From the NCBI GenBank assembly GCA_031289145.1, contig JAITQA010000139.1:1-64000 (forward strand): a stretch of DNA of 64,000 nucleotides. Reading direction: 5' to 3'. The DNA is from Dysgonamonadaceae bacterium (GTDB lineage: Bacteria > Bacteroidota > Bacteroidia > Bacteroidales > Azobacteroidaceae). Below the pieces are notes generated by a model. The model was not told the DNA's origin. It searched no databases and saw only the letters and a program-made list of their open reading frames with translations. Positions 7,472-16,106 of the stretch are shown here, in pieces. A program made the position numbers and the translations under genes. Numbering within the stretch: the first letter of the stretch is position 1; each line of letters opens with the position of its first letter.

Positions 7472-8513
7472 CAGCAGCGGTGCGCCTACGCGCTTGCCTG
7501 AAAAAATCAGGTTTGCCGTAGTCGGTTGCGGGCATATCGGGAAACGACACATTGAAATGATTCAACGGAATCCGGAGGCAGACCTTGTAGCGGTCTGTGA
7601 TATTTTGCCCGCTTCACAATTAAATCTCACTCCGTCTACTGATTGTCCCTTGTTGGCATCTTTGGCGGATTTGCTTTCGTCACACCTTTGTTTTGATGTC
7701 CTGAATATCTGTACACCCAATGGTTTGCATGCACCGATAGCCGTTCGCGCCCTGGAAACCGGACATCACGTGGTAATTGAAAAACCCATGGCCCTGCATA
7801 CAGAAGAAGCCGGAAAAATTCTTTTTACGGCTGAAAATTATGGACGGAAAGTGTTTTGTGTGATGCAAAACCGTTATTCCCCTCCTTCTGTCTGGATTAA
7901 AGAACTGATTGATTCGGGGAAACTCGGTAAATTGTTCATGGTACAAATCAACTGCTACTGGAACCGGGACGAACACTATTACAAAGTCGGTTCCTGGCAC
8001 GGCAATAAAGAATTGGACGGAGGCACCTTGTTCACTCAGTTCTCGCATTTCATAGATTTGATGTACTGGTTGTTTGGCGATATTTGTAATATTCAGGCTC
8101 GTTTCAAAGATTTCAATCATCAGGCGCTAACTGATTTTGAAGATTCGGGTATAGTTTCTTTCGAATTTGCCAAAGGCGGATTAGGAATATTCAATTATTC
8201 CACATCCGTTTACGATAAAAATTTCGAAAGTTCGGTGACCATCATTGCCGAGAACGGGACAATCAAAATCGGCGGACAATACATGAACGAAGTGGAATAT
8301 TGCCATGTCAAGGATTATGAGATGCCGGTTTTGCCTCCCACCAATCCCGGAAACGATTACGGAGCTTACAAAGGTTCTGCACAAAACCACCACTATGTGA
8401 TTGACAATGTCGTAAATGTGTTAAAAAACACAGGCGAGAAAATCACCACCAATGCCTACGAGGGCTATAAAGTTGTAGACATTATCGAACGAATCTATAG
8501 AGGGGAAAATTAA
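7458..8513 (+). CDS. Gfo/Idh/MocA-family oxidoreductase
   Basis: This 351-aa NAD(P)-dependent dehydrogenase has a Rossmann domain with VVGCGHIGKRH at about 21-31, the family motif VIEKPMAL at about 108-115, and a C-terminal alpha/beta domain. The first 17 residues are not part of the fold and overlap rmlB, so a start within the overlap or slightly downstream is possible. Relatives such as WbpB/WlbA oxidise UDP- or dTDP-linked sugars for O-antigen. Here the substrate is likely a nucleotide sugar, by context only. The gene ends the operon before a hairpin terminator. Confidence 0.8.
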   Translation: MGTDNSSGAPTRLPEKIRFAVVGCGHIGKRHIEMIQRNPEADLVAVCDILPASQLNLTPSTDCPLLASLADLLSSHLCFDVLNICTPNGLHAPIAVRALETGHHVVIEKPMALHTEEAGKILFTAENYGRKVFCVMQNRYSPPSVWIKELIDSGKLGKLFMVQINCYWNRDEHYYKVGSWHGNKELDGGTLFTQFSHFIDLMYWLFGDICNIQARFKDFNHQALTDFEDSGIVSFEFAKGGLGIFNYSTSVYDKNFESSVTIIAENGTIKIGGQYMNEVEYCHVKDYEMPVLPPTNPGNDYGAYKGSAQNHHYVIDNVVNVLKNTGEKITTNAYEGYKVVDIIERIYRGEN

Positions 8514-8542
8514 GAAATTCTGAAAAAGAGGTACGAAAGCTG

Positions 8543-8576
8543 AAGCGTGTGATTATTCGTAATCATACGCTTTTTT
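8543..8576. terminator. Terminator between convergent genes
   Basis: AAGCGTGTGATTA (8543-8555) pairs with TAATCATACGCTT (8560-8572), with one G-T pair, a TTCG loop and a T run. It serves the plus-strand operon and contains the stop codon of the convergent CPBP gene. Confidence 0.8.
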
Positions 8577-9467
8577 CACTTGTTGGAAACAGAAAGCAAA
8601 CAATGCCAGCGAGGCAAGTGCTAACCACCAGGTCGAACCGGTTCCGAGGGCGTCAAATTCTTGTGATTTCTCCGGCGAATCCTGGAAAATATAAAAAACG
8701 GCAAGACTGGAAAGATTGAAGGTGAAATGCGCCAAAACCGGAATCCAGATTGTCTGTGTGAAATACATCAGATACCCCAGATAAGCGCCTAAAAGCAAGC
8801 GCGGAACAAAACCGTAAAACTGGAAGTGAATAGCGCTGAAAATAATGGCGATAAACCAGACCAATACATGCGGATTTTTGAAAAAGCGCCCGAATATTGT
8901 TTGCAAGACGCCGCGGAACATAAATTCTTCGCCTATCCCTGTCAAGACACAAATTACCAGCACGTTGAAGAGGATTATCAGAGGACTTTTCGTCGTAAGC
9001 ATTAAGGTAATCAATTGGTTATTGTTAGTCTCCATTTCCATCATCCATTTCTCCAGGCCTTTCAGGGCTTCGGGAAAAACCATCTGCTGATTGATACTTG
9101 CCGTAAAATTGATAAACGGGACAAACAGAAGCGAACCGGCTATTGCCCACAGGACTGCAGGGCTGTATATGGGATTTTCTATGTGAAGGTAATTCTTGTA
9201 ATAATCGCTGAAAAGCCAGGCGCAGATGATGGAAGGGAAGATAAATATGCCCAGAACCTGAAAAAAAGACATTATTCTCAACAATTCGGGGTAATTATTA
9301 ATATTCAACTGAACCTCTCTTATCGCTTCGGGAGAGATTCCCACTTTCATCACAAAGAGTACTGAACTTAAAAATGCACAGGCCATAAAACAGAAAAAAA
9401 CGACTGCCAAAAGCATCAGCAGTTGTATCACAATCGGAGAATCTTTGAATGCCGCTTTTAAAAACAT
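8553..9467 (-). CDS. CPBP-family intramembrane metalloprotease
   Basis: This 304-aa protein has about eight membrane segments. The Abi/CPBP motifs are all present: GEEFMFRGVL (EExxxR, about 178-187), FSAIHFQF (FxxxH) and LAHFTFNLS (HxxxN). In this family the glutamates and histidines form a metal site in the membrane, related to CAAX prenyl protease 2. Bacterial members have varied and mostly unknown substrates. It is 12 nt downstream of the DHOD-like gene and probably co-transcribed with it. Confidence 0.85.
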   Translation of the reverse strand: MFLKAAFKDSPIVIQLLMLLAVVFFCFMACAFLSSVLFVMKVGISPEAIREVQLNINNYPELLRIMSFFQVLGIFIFPSIICAWLFSDYYKNYLHIENPIYSPAVLWAIAGSLLFVPFINFTASINQQMVFPEALKGLEKWMMEMETNNNQLITLMLTTKSPLIILFNVLVICVLTGIGEEFMFRGVLQTIFGRFFKNPHVLVWFIAIIFSAIHFQFYGFVPRLLLGAYLGYLMYFTQTIWIPVLAHFTFNLSSLAVFYIFQDSPEKSQEFDALGTGSTWWLALASLALFAFCFQQVKKAYDYE

Positions 9468-9479
9468 ACTTGCATTTTT

Positions 9480-10460
9480 TTAATCTCGGTTAGAGAAATA
9501 TTTTATAAATTGCCCTCTTTCATACAAAGAAGGGTCTTCGATATGCGCAAAATTCAGTTTGCCTTTGAATTCACGGATGGTATCGAAATGCATACTGCTC
9601 ATCCATTCTTCCATACTTCGTAGCATTGCCGGAATAATCTCGTTACCATGCTGATAGACTGTACTGCATATCTCCACTGCCGAAGCTCCGCAAAGGATAC
9701 ATTTGACAATGTCTTCCCAATCATGGATGCCGGTACAAGAGGCCAGCGAAATTTCCGGAAGTTTTCCGGTAACGATGGCTGCCCAGCGCAGGGTTTCGCC
9801 TATGTCTGTCTGGGAGCTGAAAACGTATCCGGAATTAGCCTGCAACTTATGGATATCTATGTCCGGTTGGTAAAACCGGCTGAATAATACGATACCATCC
9901 GCTCCGGCAGATTGCAGTTTTTCGGCTAAGTCCACAGTATGGCTGAAATATTTGCTGATTTTGACAATAACCGGGATACGAACCAATTCCTTTACCCGTT
10001 TAGTAATCCGCAAAGAATTGTTTTCTAAGGAGTTTTCAGCATCGCTTTTCCCTATGTCCAAGGCAAAAATATTCAACTCTATCGCATCGGCGCCCGCCAT
10101 TTCAATCTGGCGGACAAAATCAATCCAAGTATCTTCCCGATAGCAATTGATGCTTGCGATAACCGGAATCCGGCATTGATTTTTCGATTCCTGTATTAAT
10201 TTCAAATAATCGGCTATTTGAGCGCATTTTAACGAATCCCAAATAAAATCGTTCATTTTCCGGTGACTCAAAGCCAATTGTTCAGGGTTAGTCTGAATTT
10301 CAATCTGTTCCTCATACAATGACCGAAGAATGATTGCGCCCGCTCCGGCTTTTTCCAAGTCTTTATTTTTTTCCGCAGTATTTGTTAAACCTGAACTAGC
10401 AATTATAATCGGATTTTTCAGTGATAAACCGGCAAATCGTGTTTCAAAGCTATTCTCCAT
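9480..10460 (-). CDS. Dihydroorotate dehydrogenase-like protein
   Basis: With the start used here the protein has 326 aa. It is a TIM-barrel flavoprotein of the DHOD-like group: FAGLSLKNPIIIASSGLT at the start, GAGAIILRSL, IPVIASINCY, GADAIELNIFALD, IPVIVKIS and AGADGIVLFSRFYQPDID. Such proteins are annotated as PyrD-like, but the Bacteroidales group is separate from true PyrD and its substrate is uncertain. The longer reading frame begins at 10487, but a -7 element at 10485-10492 places the transcript start near 10478, so the ATG at 10458-10460 is preferred. Confidence 0.8.
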   Translation of the reverse strand: MENSFETRFAGLSLKNPIIIASSGLTNTAEKNKDLEKAGAGAIILRSLYEEQIEIQTNPEQLALSHRKMNDFIWDSLKCAQIADYLKLIQESKNQCRIPVIASINCYREDTWIDFVRQIEMAGADAIELNIFALDIGKSDAENSLENNSLRITKRVKELVRIPVIVKISKYFSHTVDLAEKLQSAGADGIVLFSRFYQPDIDIHKLQANSGYVFSSQTDIGETLRWAAIVTGKLPEISLASCTGIHDWEDIVKCILCGASAVEICSTVYQHGNEIIPAMLRSMEEWMSSMHFDTIREFKGKLNFAHIEDPSLYERGQFIKYFSNRD

Positions 10461-10484
10461 AGAAATTGAATTATTATTACAGCG

Positions 10485-10492
10485 CAAAGCTA
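10485..10492 (-). promoter_or_regulatory. -7 element of the DHOD-like/CPBP operon
   Basis: TAGCTTTG on the minus strand matches TAnnTTTG. It decides the start codon of the downstream gene, since a start at 10487 would lie inside the promoter. Confidence 0.6.
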
Positions 10493-10590
10493 TTAAATTT
10501 TGAAGAAATGCGCTAATGAATCAGCAAATATATTTTGCATTTAATGATTATTTTTCTTCAAAATTAAAAGAATATGTTGTCCGAAAAACC

Positions 10591-11265
10591 TTACAATTTC
10601 AGGTAACGTGTTCCGAAAATTTTACTTCCAAGTCTCACCATTGTACTCCCTTTGCCAATAGCAAGCTGATAATCTTCGCTCATACCCATCGACAAAGTAT
10701 TAAAATCGGCGTTTGCAGCAAAATAATCCGCTTTCACTTTTTTGAAAAAGTCGCTTAGTTTGCTGAATTCACCGCTTATTTGTGCTTTGTTTTTGGTCAA
10801 AGTTGCCATCCCCATCAATCCGGAAAAACAGATATGTGGAAATGAATTGACCTGTATTTTGTCGAAGACGCTGATAAGTTCTTCAAAATAAAATCCGAAT
10901 TTGTGCTTTTCCTCTGCTATGTGAACCTGTAGCAATACATGTATGGTACGATCCAGTTTAGCGGCTTCTTTATTGATATATTCTAATAATTTCAGGCTGT
11001 CGACACTTTGAACTGTATGGATAAAAGGGACTATATATTTCACTTTATTCACTTGCAAATGTCCGATAAAATGCCATTCTATATCTTTAGGCAACAGTTC
11101 CCGTTTGGAAAGCAATTCCTGGACACGATTTTCCCCGAAAATTCGCTGACCGGTATTGTATGCTTCCATAATCATCAGTCCGGAATATAACTTGGAAACC
11201 GCCACTAAACGCACCGATTCCGGTAATTCTTTTTTAATCTGCAATAGATTTTCGGCGATGTTCAT
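10591..11265 (-). CDS. yggS: YggS-family pyridoxal phosphate homeostasis protein
   Basis: The protein has 224 aa, the normal size. This single-domain alanine-racemase-fold protein binds PLP and buffers vitamin B6; it has no known catalytic activity. VAVSKLYS (about 21-28) carries the PLP lysine K25. FGENRVQE, WHFIGHLQVNK and GLMGMATL follow, and LSMGMSEDYQLAI with VRLGSKIFGTR close the phosphate-binding region. It overlaps the upstream DUF4494 gene by 4 nt. Confidence 0.93.
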   Translation of the reverse strand: MNIAENLLQIKKELPESVRLVAVSKLYSGLMIMEAYNTGQRIFGENRVQELLSKRELLPKDIEWHFIGHLQVNKVKYIVPFIHTVQSVDSLKLLEYINKEAAKLDRTIHVLLQVHIAEEKHKFGFYFEELISVFDKIQVNSFPHICFSGLMGMATLTKNKAQISGEFSKLSDFFKKVKADYFAANADFNTLSMGMSEDYQLAIGKGSTMVRLGSKIFGTRYLKL

Positions 11266-11702
11266 GTTTTCTCATTTTTTTCTGAAAACGGGAAAATATC
11301 CACAATCATCGTTTCTGAAACAGAAGCTATTGTATAATCAGCCAGTGTCCCTTTCATTCCTTCTTCCAGTACGGCAATCGCTTCTTTGATGTCGGAAGCC
11401 TGCGCCAGCATCTGTGCGGCAGTTTTCTTTTCCGCTCCGCTTTTTTCGTCCAATGTGATGAAAAAAACTTTTATCCGGTAATACTTGTCGCCATTCTCGT
11501 TGGTAAACAATTCCGCAATCCGGGCGCGTTTGATATCCGCGACCATAAACTCTCCGCTGATATAAGGCTTTATTTCCTCAATTATGCGGGCTTCCGCTTC
11601 CGTAAAGGAAAGTGCATCTACCAAATAGGGTTCGGTCACTTTTTTTTGAACCCCATTTTCCATCATCTTTTCATACGCTATTTTGCATTCAAACCAATTC
11701 AT
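11262..11702 (-). CDS. DUF4494-family protein
   Basis: This 146-aa cytoplasmic protein matches the Bacteroidota-specific DUF4494 family: N-terminal NWFECKIAYEKM, a central VTEPYLVDALSFTEAEARI and C-terminal IVDIFPFS. The function is unknown. It is conserved next to yggS in Bacteroidales, and here the genes overlap by 4 nt, so the two are likely co-translated. There are no membrane segments or signal peptide. Confidence 0.85.
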   Translation of the reverse strand: MNWFECKIAYEKMMENGVQKKVTEPYLVDALSFTEAEARIIEEIKPYISGEFMVADIKRARIAELFTNENGDKYYRIKVFFITLDEKSGAEKKTAAQMLAQASDIKEAIAVLEEGMKGTLADYTIASVSETMIVDIFPFSEKNEKT

Positions 11703-11761
11703 AATTTTACATGTTTAGGTGTATTTATACATGATTGTTTCTTTTTTTCCTAAATTCCCCA

Positions 11762-12364
11762 CTACTCAAGCAGGGAATGATTAATTGACGCTATATAATT
11801 CAAAACGTCTTCTTTCCCTTGTTTATATACGGCAGAAGTGCAAAACACGGGAGGAAGTTCCTCCCATGTTTCAAGTAGTTTTGACTTATAGTTTTCGACA
11901 TTTTCTTTCAACTTAGTCACGGGAATTTTATCAATCTTCGTAAATAGGAGGACAAATGGTATCCCGCTTTCACCCAATTGATTGATAAATTCCAAGTCGA
12001 TTTTTTGGGCTTCAAGCCGACTGTCCAGCAACACGAACAGGCAGGTCAGGTCTTCTCTCTCGTCTAAATAGACATCAATAATTTCCCTGATTTGGTCGCG
12101 ACCTTTCTTTCCTCTTTGCGCATAACCGTAACCCGGTAAATCGACCAAATACCATTCGTCATTTATCAGAAAGTGATTAATTAATTGCGTTTTTCCCGGT
12201 GTTGACGAGGTCATAGCCAAGCCTTTTTTTCCGGTCAGCATATTAATCAATGAGGATTTTCCCACATTGGAGCGGCCAATAAATGCATATTCCGGTCGGC
12301 CGTCCCGCGGACATTTGCCCGGGTCGGTGTTACTCATTACAAATTCTGCCTTCTTTATATTCAT
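11762..12364 (-). CDS. engB: Ribosome biogenesis GTP-binding protein EngB
   Basis: This 200-aa GTPase (YihA/YsxC) acts in 50S subunit assembly. G1 GRSNVGKSS at about 30-38, the G2 threonine in STPGKT, G3 DLPGYG, G4 TKIDK and G5 SA are all present. The DLPGYGYA sequence and length are diagnostic for EngB. It leads a three-gene unit with the DUF4494 gene and yggS, with 59 nt to the next gene. Confidence 0.95.
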   Translation of the reverse strand: MNIKKAEFVMSNTDPGKCPRDGRPEYAFIGRSNVGKSSLINMLTGKKGLAMTSSTPGKTQLINHFLINDEWYLVDLPGYGYAQRGKKGRDQIREIIDVYLDEREDLTCLFVLLDSRLEAQKIDLEFINQLGESGIPFVLLFTKIDKIPVTKLKENVENYKSKLLETWEELPPVFCTSAVYKQGKEDVLNYIASINHSLLE

Positions 12365-12388
12365 ACTTGCTTAAAATCGAATAGACAG

Positions 12389-12396
12389 CAAAGTTA
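12389..12396 (-). promoter_or_regulatory. -7 element upstream of engB
   Basis: TAACTTTG on the minus strand, 25 nt before the ATG. No clear -33 TTTG was seen. The rest of the gap 12397-12587 is AT-rich without recognisable features. Confidence 0.5.
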
Positions 12397-12587
12397 GCTT
12401 TTTTTCTTTAAAAATCATGCAATAATGAAAAAAAATGCAAAAATGTTTGCTAACGGCTTTTTTCGGATGCATTTAGTTCAGCTGATTTTAAATCTGTTAA
12501 AGTAGGATTAATTTCTAATTTTTATTTCTCCATTCAGTTGAACCTGCTTTCCAAGTTATCAAACTTGATTTTCCCGCCTTACACACA

Positions 12588-12627
12588 AAAAGCGTGTAAA
12601 CCTTTTAATACTGGTTTACACGCTTTT
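12588..12627 (-). terminator. Terminator after the PIN/antitoxin pair
   Basis: AAAAGCGTGTAAACC (12588-12602) and GGTTTACACGCTTTT (12613-12627) form a 15-bp perfect stem with a 10-nt loop, 23 nt downstream of the PIN remnant. It can also act in the other direction. Confidence 0.75.
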
Positions 12628-12649
12628 GTGGTACTTGACAACCACCTGT

Positions 12650-12844
12650 CTATTTAAACGGATTGCGGATGATGAGTTGTCCTTCTATTTTTAGATTGTC
12701 CTGCATATCCTCGCTTGCCAAAAAACGACAATCCGCAGCCAATGCACTTGCAACAATCAAACTTTCTGCTAAAAGTTGTTTCCGACAATCATCACGCAAG
12801 AATGAATACAGCCAAACATTGCGGTCAATAAAGATTCTATCGGT
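12650..12844 (-). pseudogene. PIN-domain (VapC-like) toxin with internal deletion
   Basis: The 64-aa frame starts at the ATG 12842-12844, overlapping the antitoxin stop by 8 nt as in active pairs. It begins like a PIN toxin (TDRIFIDRNVWLYSF, first catalytic Asp kept, usual DTN altered to DRN). It then jumps from SFLRDD directly to ESLIVASALAADCRFLASEDMQ, which is the C-terminal third of the domain. About 65-70 residues including the central acidic residue are missing. The frame is still open, so this is a clean in-frame deletion, and the toxin is almost certainly inactive. Confidence 0.7.
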
Positions 12845-13064
12845 CATAACATGAATCCCTATCAAATTTATAGTTACTTGCGATAATCCTGTTTTCAGCT
12901 GCTAACTTCAGAAAGTCAGCTACAGCTTGTTTCTTATCATTCAATTTTTTATCTTTTGAGTTACGATACCACAAAAACAACTCATTCACTATCCGCTCAT
13001 CAGATTCTGTTAAAATATGGCGAGCTATTTCTGCTTTGCGAGCTTCCAATTCTATTGTGCTCAT
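12837..13064 (-). CDS. Antitoxin-like protein of a decayed PIN toxin-antitoxin pair
   Basis: This 75-aa charged helical protein begins STIELEARKAEIARHILTE, typical of small Bacteroidota antitoxins partnered with PIN toxins. Residues 40-60 (KKLNDKKQAVADFLKLAAEN) may form the toxin-binding helix. It has its own promoter. Since the partner is deleted internally, this gene may persist only as an orphan regulator. Confidence 0.65.
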   Translation of the reverse strand: MSTIELEARKAEIARHILTESDERIVNELFLWYRNSKDKKLNDKKQAVADFLKLAAENRIIASNYKFDRDSCYDR

Positions 13065-13092
13065 ATTTGTATTATACTATAAAATGATGATA

Positions 13093-13100
13093 CAAAGGTA
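13093..13100 (-). promoter_or_regulatory. -7 element of the PIN/antitoxin pair
   Basis: TACCTTTG on the minus strand, about 30 nt before the antitoxin ATG. Confidence 0.55.
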
Positions 13101-13151
13101 CGTTTTATTCCGTAATAACAAGTTTCCGCATCAAAACTACGTGTAAACCAA

Positions 13152-15977
13152 TCAATCAAAGAACGTTTTTTTCAATTTCTCTTTCAGAAAATTACCGGTA
13201 TAGGACGTTTCGTTTGCAGCCACTTGTTCCGGTGTGCCGGAACAAACCAAATAGCCGCCTTTTTCTCCGCCTTCCGGGCCTAAATCCAAGATATAGTCGG
13301 CACATTTGATTACATCCATGTTGTGTTCGATGATGACAATCGTATGTCCCCGCTCAATCAGGGCATTGAAAGCTTTCAGCAAGGTTTTGATGTCGTGGAA
13401 ATGCAAGCCTGTGGTCGGTTCATCGAAGATAAACAAGGTTGGCTGGGCTTTTTCTTCCCCTAAGTGATAGGCCAACTTCACCCTTTGGTTTTCTCCGCCG
13501 GAAAGCGTAAACGAACTCTGCCCTAACTTGATATATCCCAATCCTACTTCCTGCAGGCATTTGAGTTTTTTGACAATCTTTTTTTCCTGGCTTCCGTTGG
13601 CGGCGTCGAAAAAAACAATGGCCTCATCAATGGTCATATCCAGGACGTCGTAAATGTTTTTACCCCGATATTCCACATCCAGAATGTCCTGTGTGAAACG
13701 TTTCCCATGACAGGATTCACATTCCAGCACCACATCGGCCATAAACTGCATTTCGACTGTTATACATCCTTCTCCCTTACATTCTTCGCAGCGGCCGCCT
13801 TCCACATTGAAAGAAAAATAGGCCGGTGCAAAGTGCAACTGTTTGGCCAAAGGCTGTTCGGAAAAAAGTTTGCGAATTTCATCGTAAGCCTTAATATAAG
13901 TCACCGGATTGGAACGGGTTGAACGGCCGATTGGATTCTGGTCGACAAATTCAATGCCGCTTATCAGGTTCAGGTCGCCGGTAATGCTACTCGCCTGAAC
14001 CGAAAAATCCTTGACATTTTCGTAATACCGACGCAAGGCTTCGTAGAAGACATCGCGCACCAAAGAGGATTTGCCCGAACCGCTAACGCCTGTAACCACC
14101 GTCATCACATTCAACGGAAATCTGGCGTCAATGGATTTCAGGTTGTTTTCGCGGGCGCCTTTGACTTCGATATAATTGTTCCATTTCCGGCGTTGTACCG
14201 GAAGCGGTATCTGTTCTTCTCCGGTCAGGTAGCGAACCGTATAACCTCTTCCGGACTTGTTGATATCGGATAAATTTCCCTGATAAACGATTTCTCCGCC
14301 CCATTGGCCGGCATCCGGGCCGATGTCGATGATGTAATCGGCTGCCCGGATTATTTCTTCATCGTGTTCCACTACGACTACGGTATTGCCTAAGGCTTGT
14401 AACTGTCGCAAGACTTTCACCAACAAGTCGGTATCCCGTGAATGTAATCCGATACTGGGTTCGTCCATGATATATAAGGAGCCTACCAGACTGCTACCGA
14501 GTGAAGTGGCCAAGTTGATACGCTGGCTTTCCCCACCGGAGAGCGTAGAAGATAAACGATTGAGCGTCAGATAAGCCAATCCGACATCGGTCAGAAATTG
14601 CAAGCGGGTGTTTATTTCCGTCAAAAGCCTTTTGGCCACAGCGGCATCGTGTTCGTCCAATGGGAGTTTGTCGAAAAATACTTTGAGTTTGCCGATGGGC
14701 ATTTCGACCAAGGCTGAAATATTTTGACCGCCTATCTTTACGTACAAAGCCTGCGGTTTCAGGCGGCCACCCTTACAGACCGGACAAATAGTTTTGCCAC
14801 GGTAGCGTGCCTGCATCACGCGGTATTGTATCTTGTACAGGTTTTCTTCGACAAAGCGAAAAAAATCATCAATTCCTTTCAAATCACCCTTGCCATGCCA
14901 GAGCAGATTTTTTTCCGTTTCCGACAATTGATAATAGGGACGGTGTACCGGAAAATGATAACGATCGGCTTTGTGCAGGAAATCTACTTTCCATTCACTC
15001 ATTTTGTCGCCTTTCCAACAGACCACAGCGTCTTCGTAGAGCGATAGGGACTGGTTGGGAATGACTAAATTTTCATCGATGCCGATAACTTTTCCGAAAC
15101 CCTCGCATTTGGGACAAGCGCCTGCAGGGCTATTGAAGTTGAACATCAAATCGTTAGGTTCTTCAAATTCTATGCCGTCGGCCTCGAATTTCCGGGAAAA
15201 TTCTTTGGAAATGATTTCGTTGTCTGTGTGAAAACGGAGAATGGCGTAACCGTTTCCTTCGAAAAAAGCAGTTTCAACCGAATCCGACAAGCGAGAGATG
15301 GTCATCCGGTCGTTTGAAACGGAGAGGCGGTCAATCAGTAAGAAAATAGCGTCCCTTTCCAAAGGATTGCCGTCCGGACTTTCAATGACCGGACTTTTGA
15401 GCGCCTCCTCGATACGATAAATCGTATTGTTGATTTCCACCCTTGAAAAACCTTCCTTTACGAATATTTCCAATTGCTCCTTCAGGCTACGGCCATGACG
15501 GATGCAGACCTTGGTCAGGAGCATAAACTTCGTGCCTTCCGGATATTTCAGCATTTCGTCAACCACATCATTTACAGCATGTTTCCGGACTTCTTCGCCC
15601 GAAACAGGCGAAATCGTTTTGCCGATACGGGCGAAAAGCATCCGGAGATAATCGTATATTTCGGTAGAAGTGCCCACCGTCGAACGCGGATTGCGGGTAT
15701 TGACCTTTTGTTCTATGGCGATGGCCGGTGGAATTCCCTTGATATAGTCGGTTTCCGGCTTGCTCATCCGGCCAAGGAATTGGCGAGCGTAAGAAGATAA
15801 ACTTTCTACATAACGCCGCTGGCCTTCAGCATATAAGGTGTCGAAAGCCAAGGAAGATTTTCCCGAACCGGACAAACCTGTAATTACGATGAATTTATCG
15901 CGAGGGATTTCTACATCAATGTTTTTGAGATTATTGACTCTCGCCCCTTTTATGATGATGTTGGGTTCCAATGCCAT
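13152..15977 (-). CDS. uvrA: UvrA, excinuclease ABC subunit A (first copy)
   Basis: From the chosen start the protein has 941 aa, the normal UvrA length. It is the ATP-dependent DNA damage-recognition subunit of nucleotide excision repair. Both ABC modules are complete: Walker [13 protein letters not shown] and [11 protein letters not shown], signature [12 protein letters not shown] and [12 protein letters not shown], and Walker [11 protein letters not shown] and [10 protein letters not shown]. Zinc modules [16 protein letters not shown] and [16 protein letters not shown] are intact. The longer frame from 16028 is rejected because a -7 element at 15995-16002 lies inside it. A second UvrA is at 48629. 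Confidence 0.93.
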   Translation of the reverse strand: MALEPNIIIKGARVNNLKNIDVEIPRDKFIVITGLSGSGKSSLAFDTLYAEGQRRYVESLSSYARQFLGRMSKPETDYIKGIPPAIAIEQKVNTRNPRSTVGTSTEIYDYLRMLFARIGKTISPVSGEEVRKHAVNDVVDEMLKYPEGTKFMLLTKVCIRHGRSLKEQLEIFVKEGFSRVEINNTIYRIEEALKSPVIESPDGNPLERDAIFLLIDRLSVSNDRMTISRLSDSVETAFFEGNGYAILRFHTDNEIISKEFSRKFEADGIEFEEPNDLMFNFNSPAGACPKCEGFGKVIGIDENLVIPNQSLSLYEDAVVCWKGDKMSEWKVDFLHKADRYHFPVHRPYYQLSETEKNLLWHGKGDLKGIDDFFRFVEENLYKIQYRVMQARYRGKTICPVCKGGRLKPQALYVKIGGQNISALVEMPIGKLKVFFDKLPLDEHDAAVAKRLLTEINTRLQFLTDVGLAYLTLNRLSSTLSGGESQRINLATSLGSSLVGSLYIMDEPSIGLHSRDTDLLVKVLRQLQALGNTVVVVEHDEEIIRAADYIIDIGPDAGQWGGEIVYQGNLSDINKSGRGYTVRYLTGEEQIPLPVQRRKWNNYIEVKGARENNLKSIDARFPLNVMTVVTGVSGSGKSSLVRDVFYEALRRYYENVKDFSVQASSITGDLNLISGIEFVDQNPIGRSTRSNPVTYIKAYDEIRKLFSEQPLAKQLHFAPAYFSFNVEGGRCEECKGEGCITVEMQFMADVVLECESCHGKRFTQDILDVEYRGKNIYDVLDMTIDEAIVFFDAANGSQEKKIVKKLKCLQEVGLGYIKLGQSSFTLSGGENQRVKLAYHLGEEKAQPTLFIFDEPTTGLHFHDIKTLLKAFNALIERGHTIVIIEHNMDVIKCADYILDLGPEGGEKGGYLVCSGTPEQVAANETSYTGNFLKEKLKKTFFD

Positions 15978-15994
15978 TCTTAAAAAATAATCGG

Positions 15995-16002
15995 CAAATT
16001 TA
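15995..16002 (-). promoter_or_regulatory. -7 element upstream of uvrA (first copy)
   Basis: TAAATTTG on the minus strand; the transcript would have a very short leader before the ATG at 15975-15977. It decides the start site. Confidence 0.5.
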
Positions 16003-16106
16003 CATGATAAAATTGAATTTTCATGCACGGACGGAAATAAAAATTAAATTTTAAGAAAAAAAGGCATTTTTTAATGGGGATATTCAACCCTCCAGTAAAT
16101 TACCTT

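Noticed and set aside
16028..16028. Upstream start of uvrA and similar long starts at 10487, 27401, 29130, 57313 and 61180
   Set aside because: In several cases a -7 promoter element or the upstream gene lies within the extra codons, and the extra residues lack family similarity.
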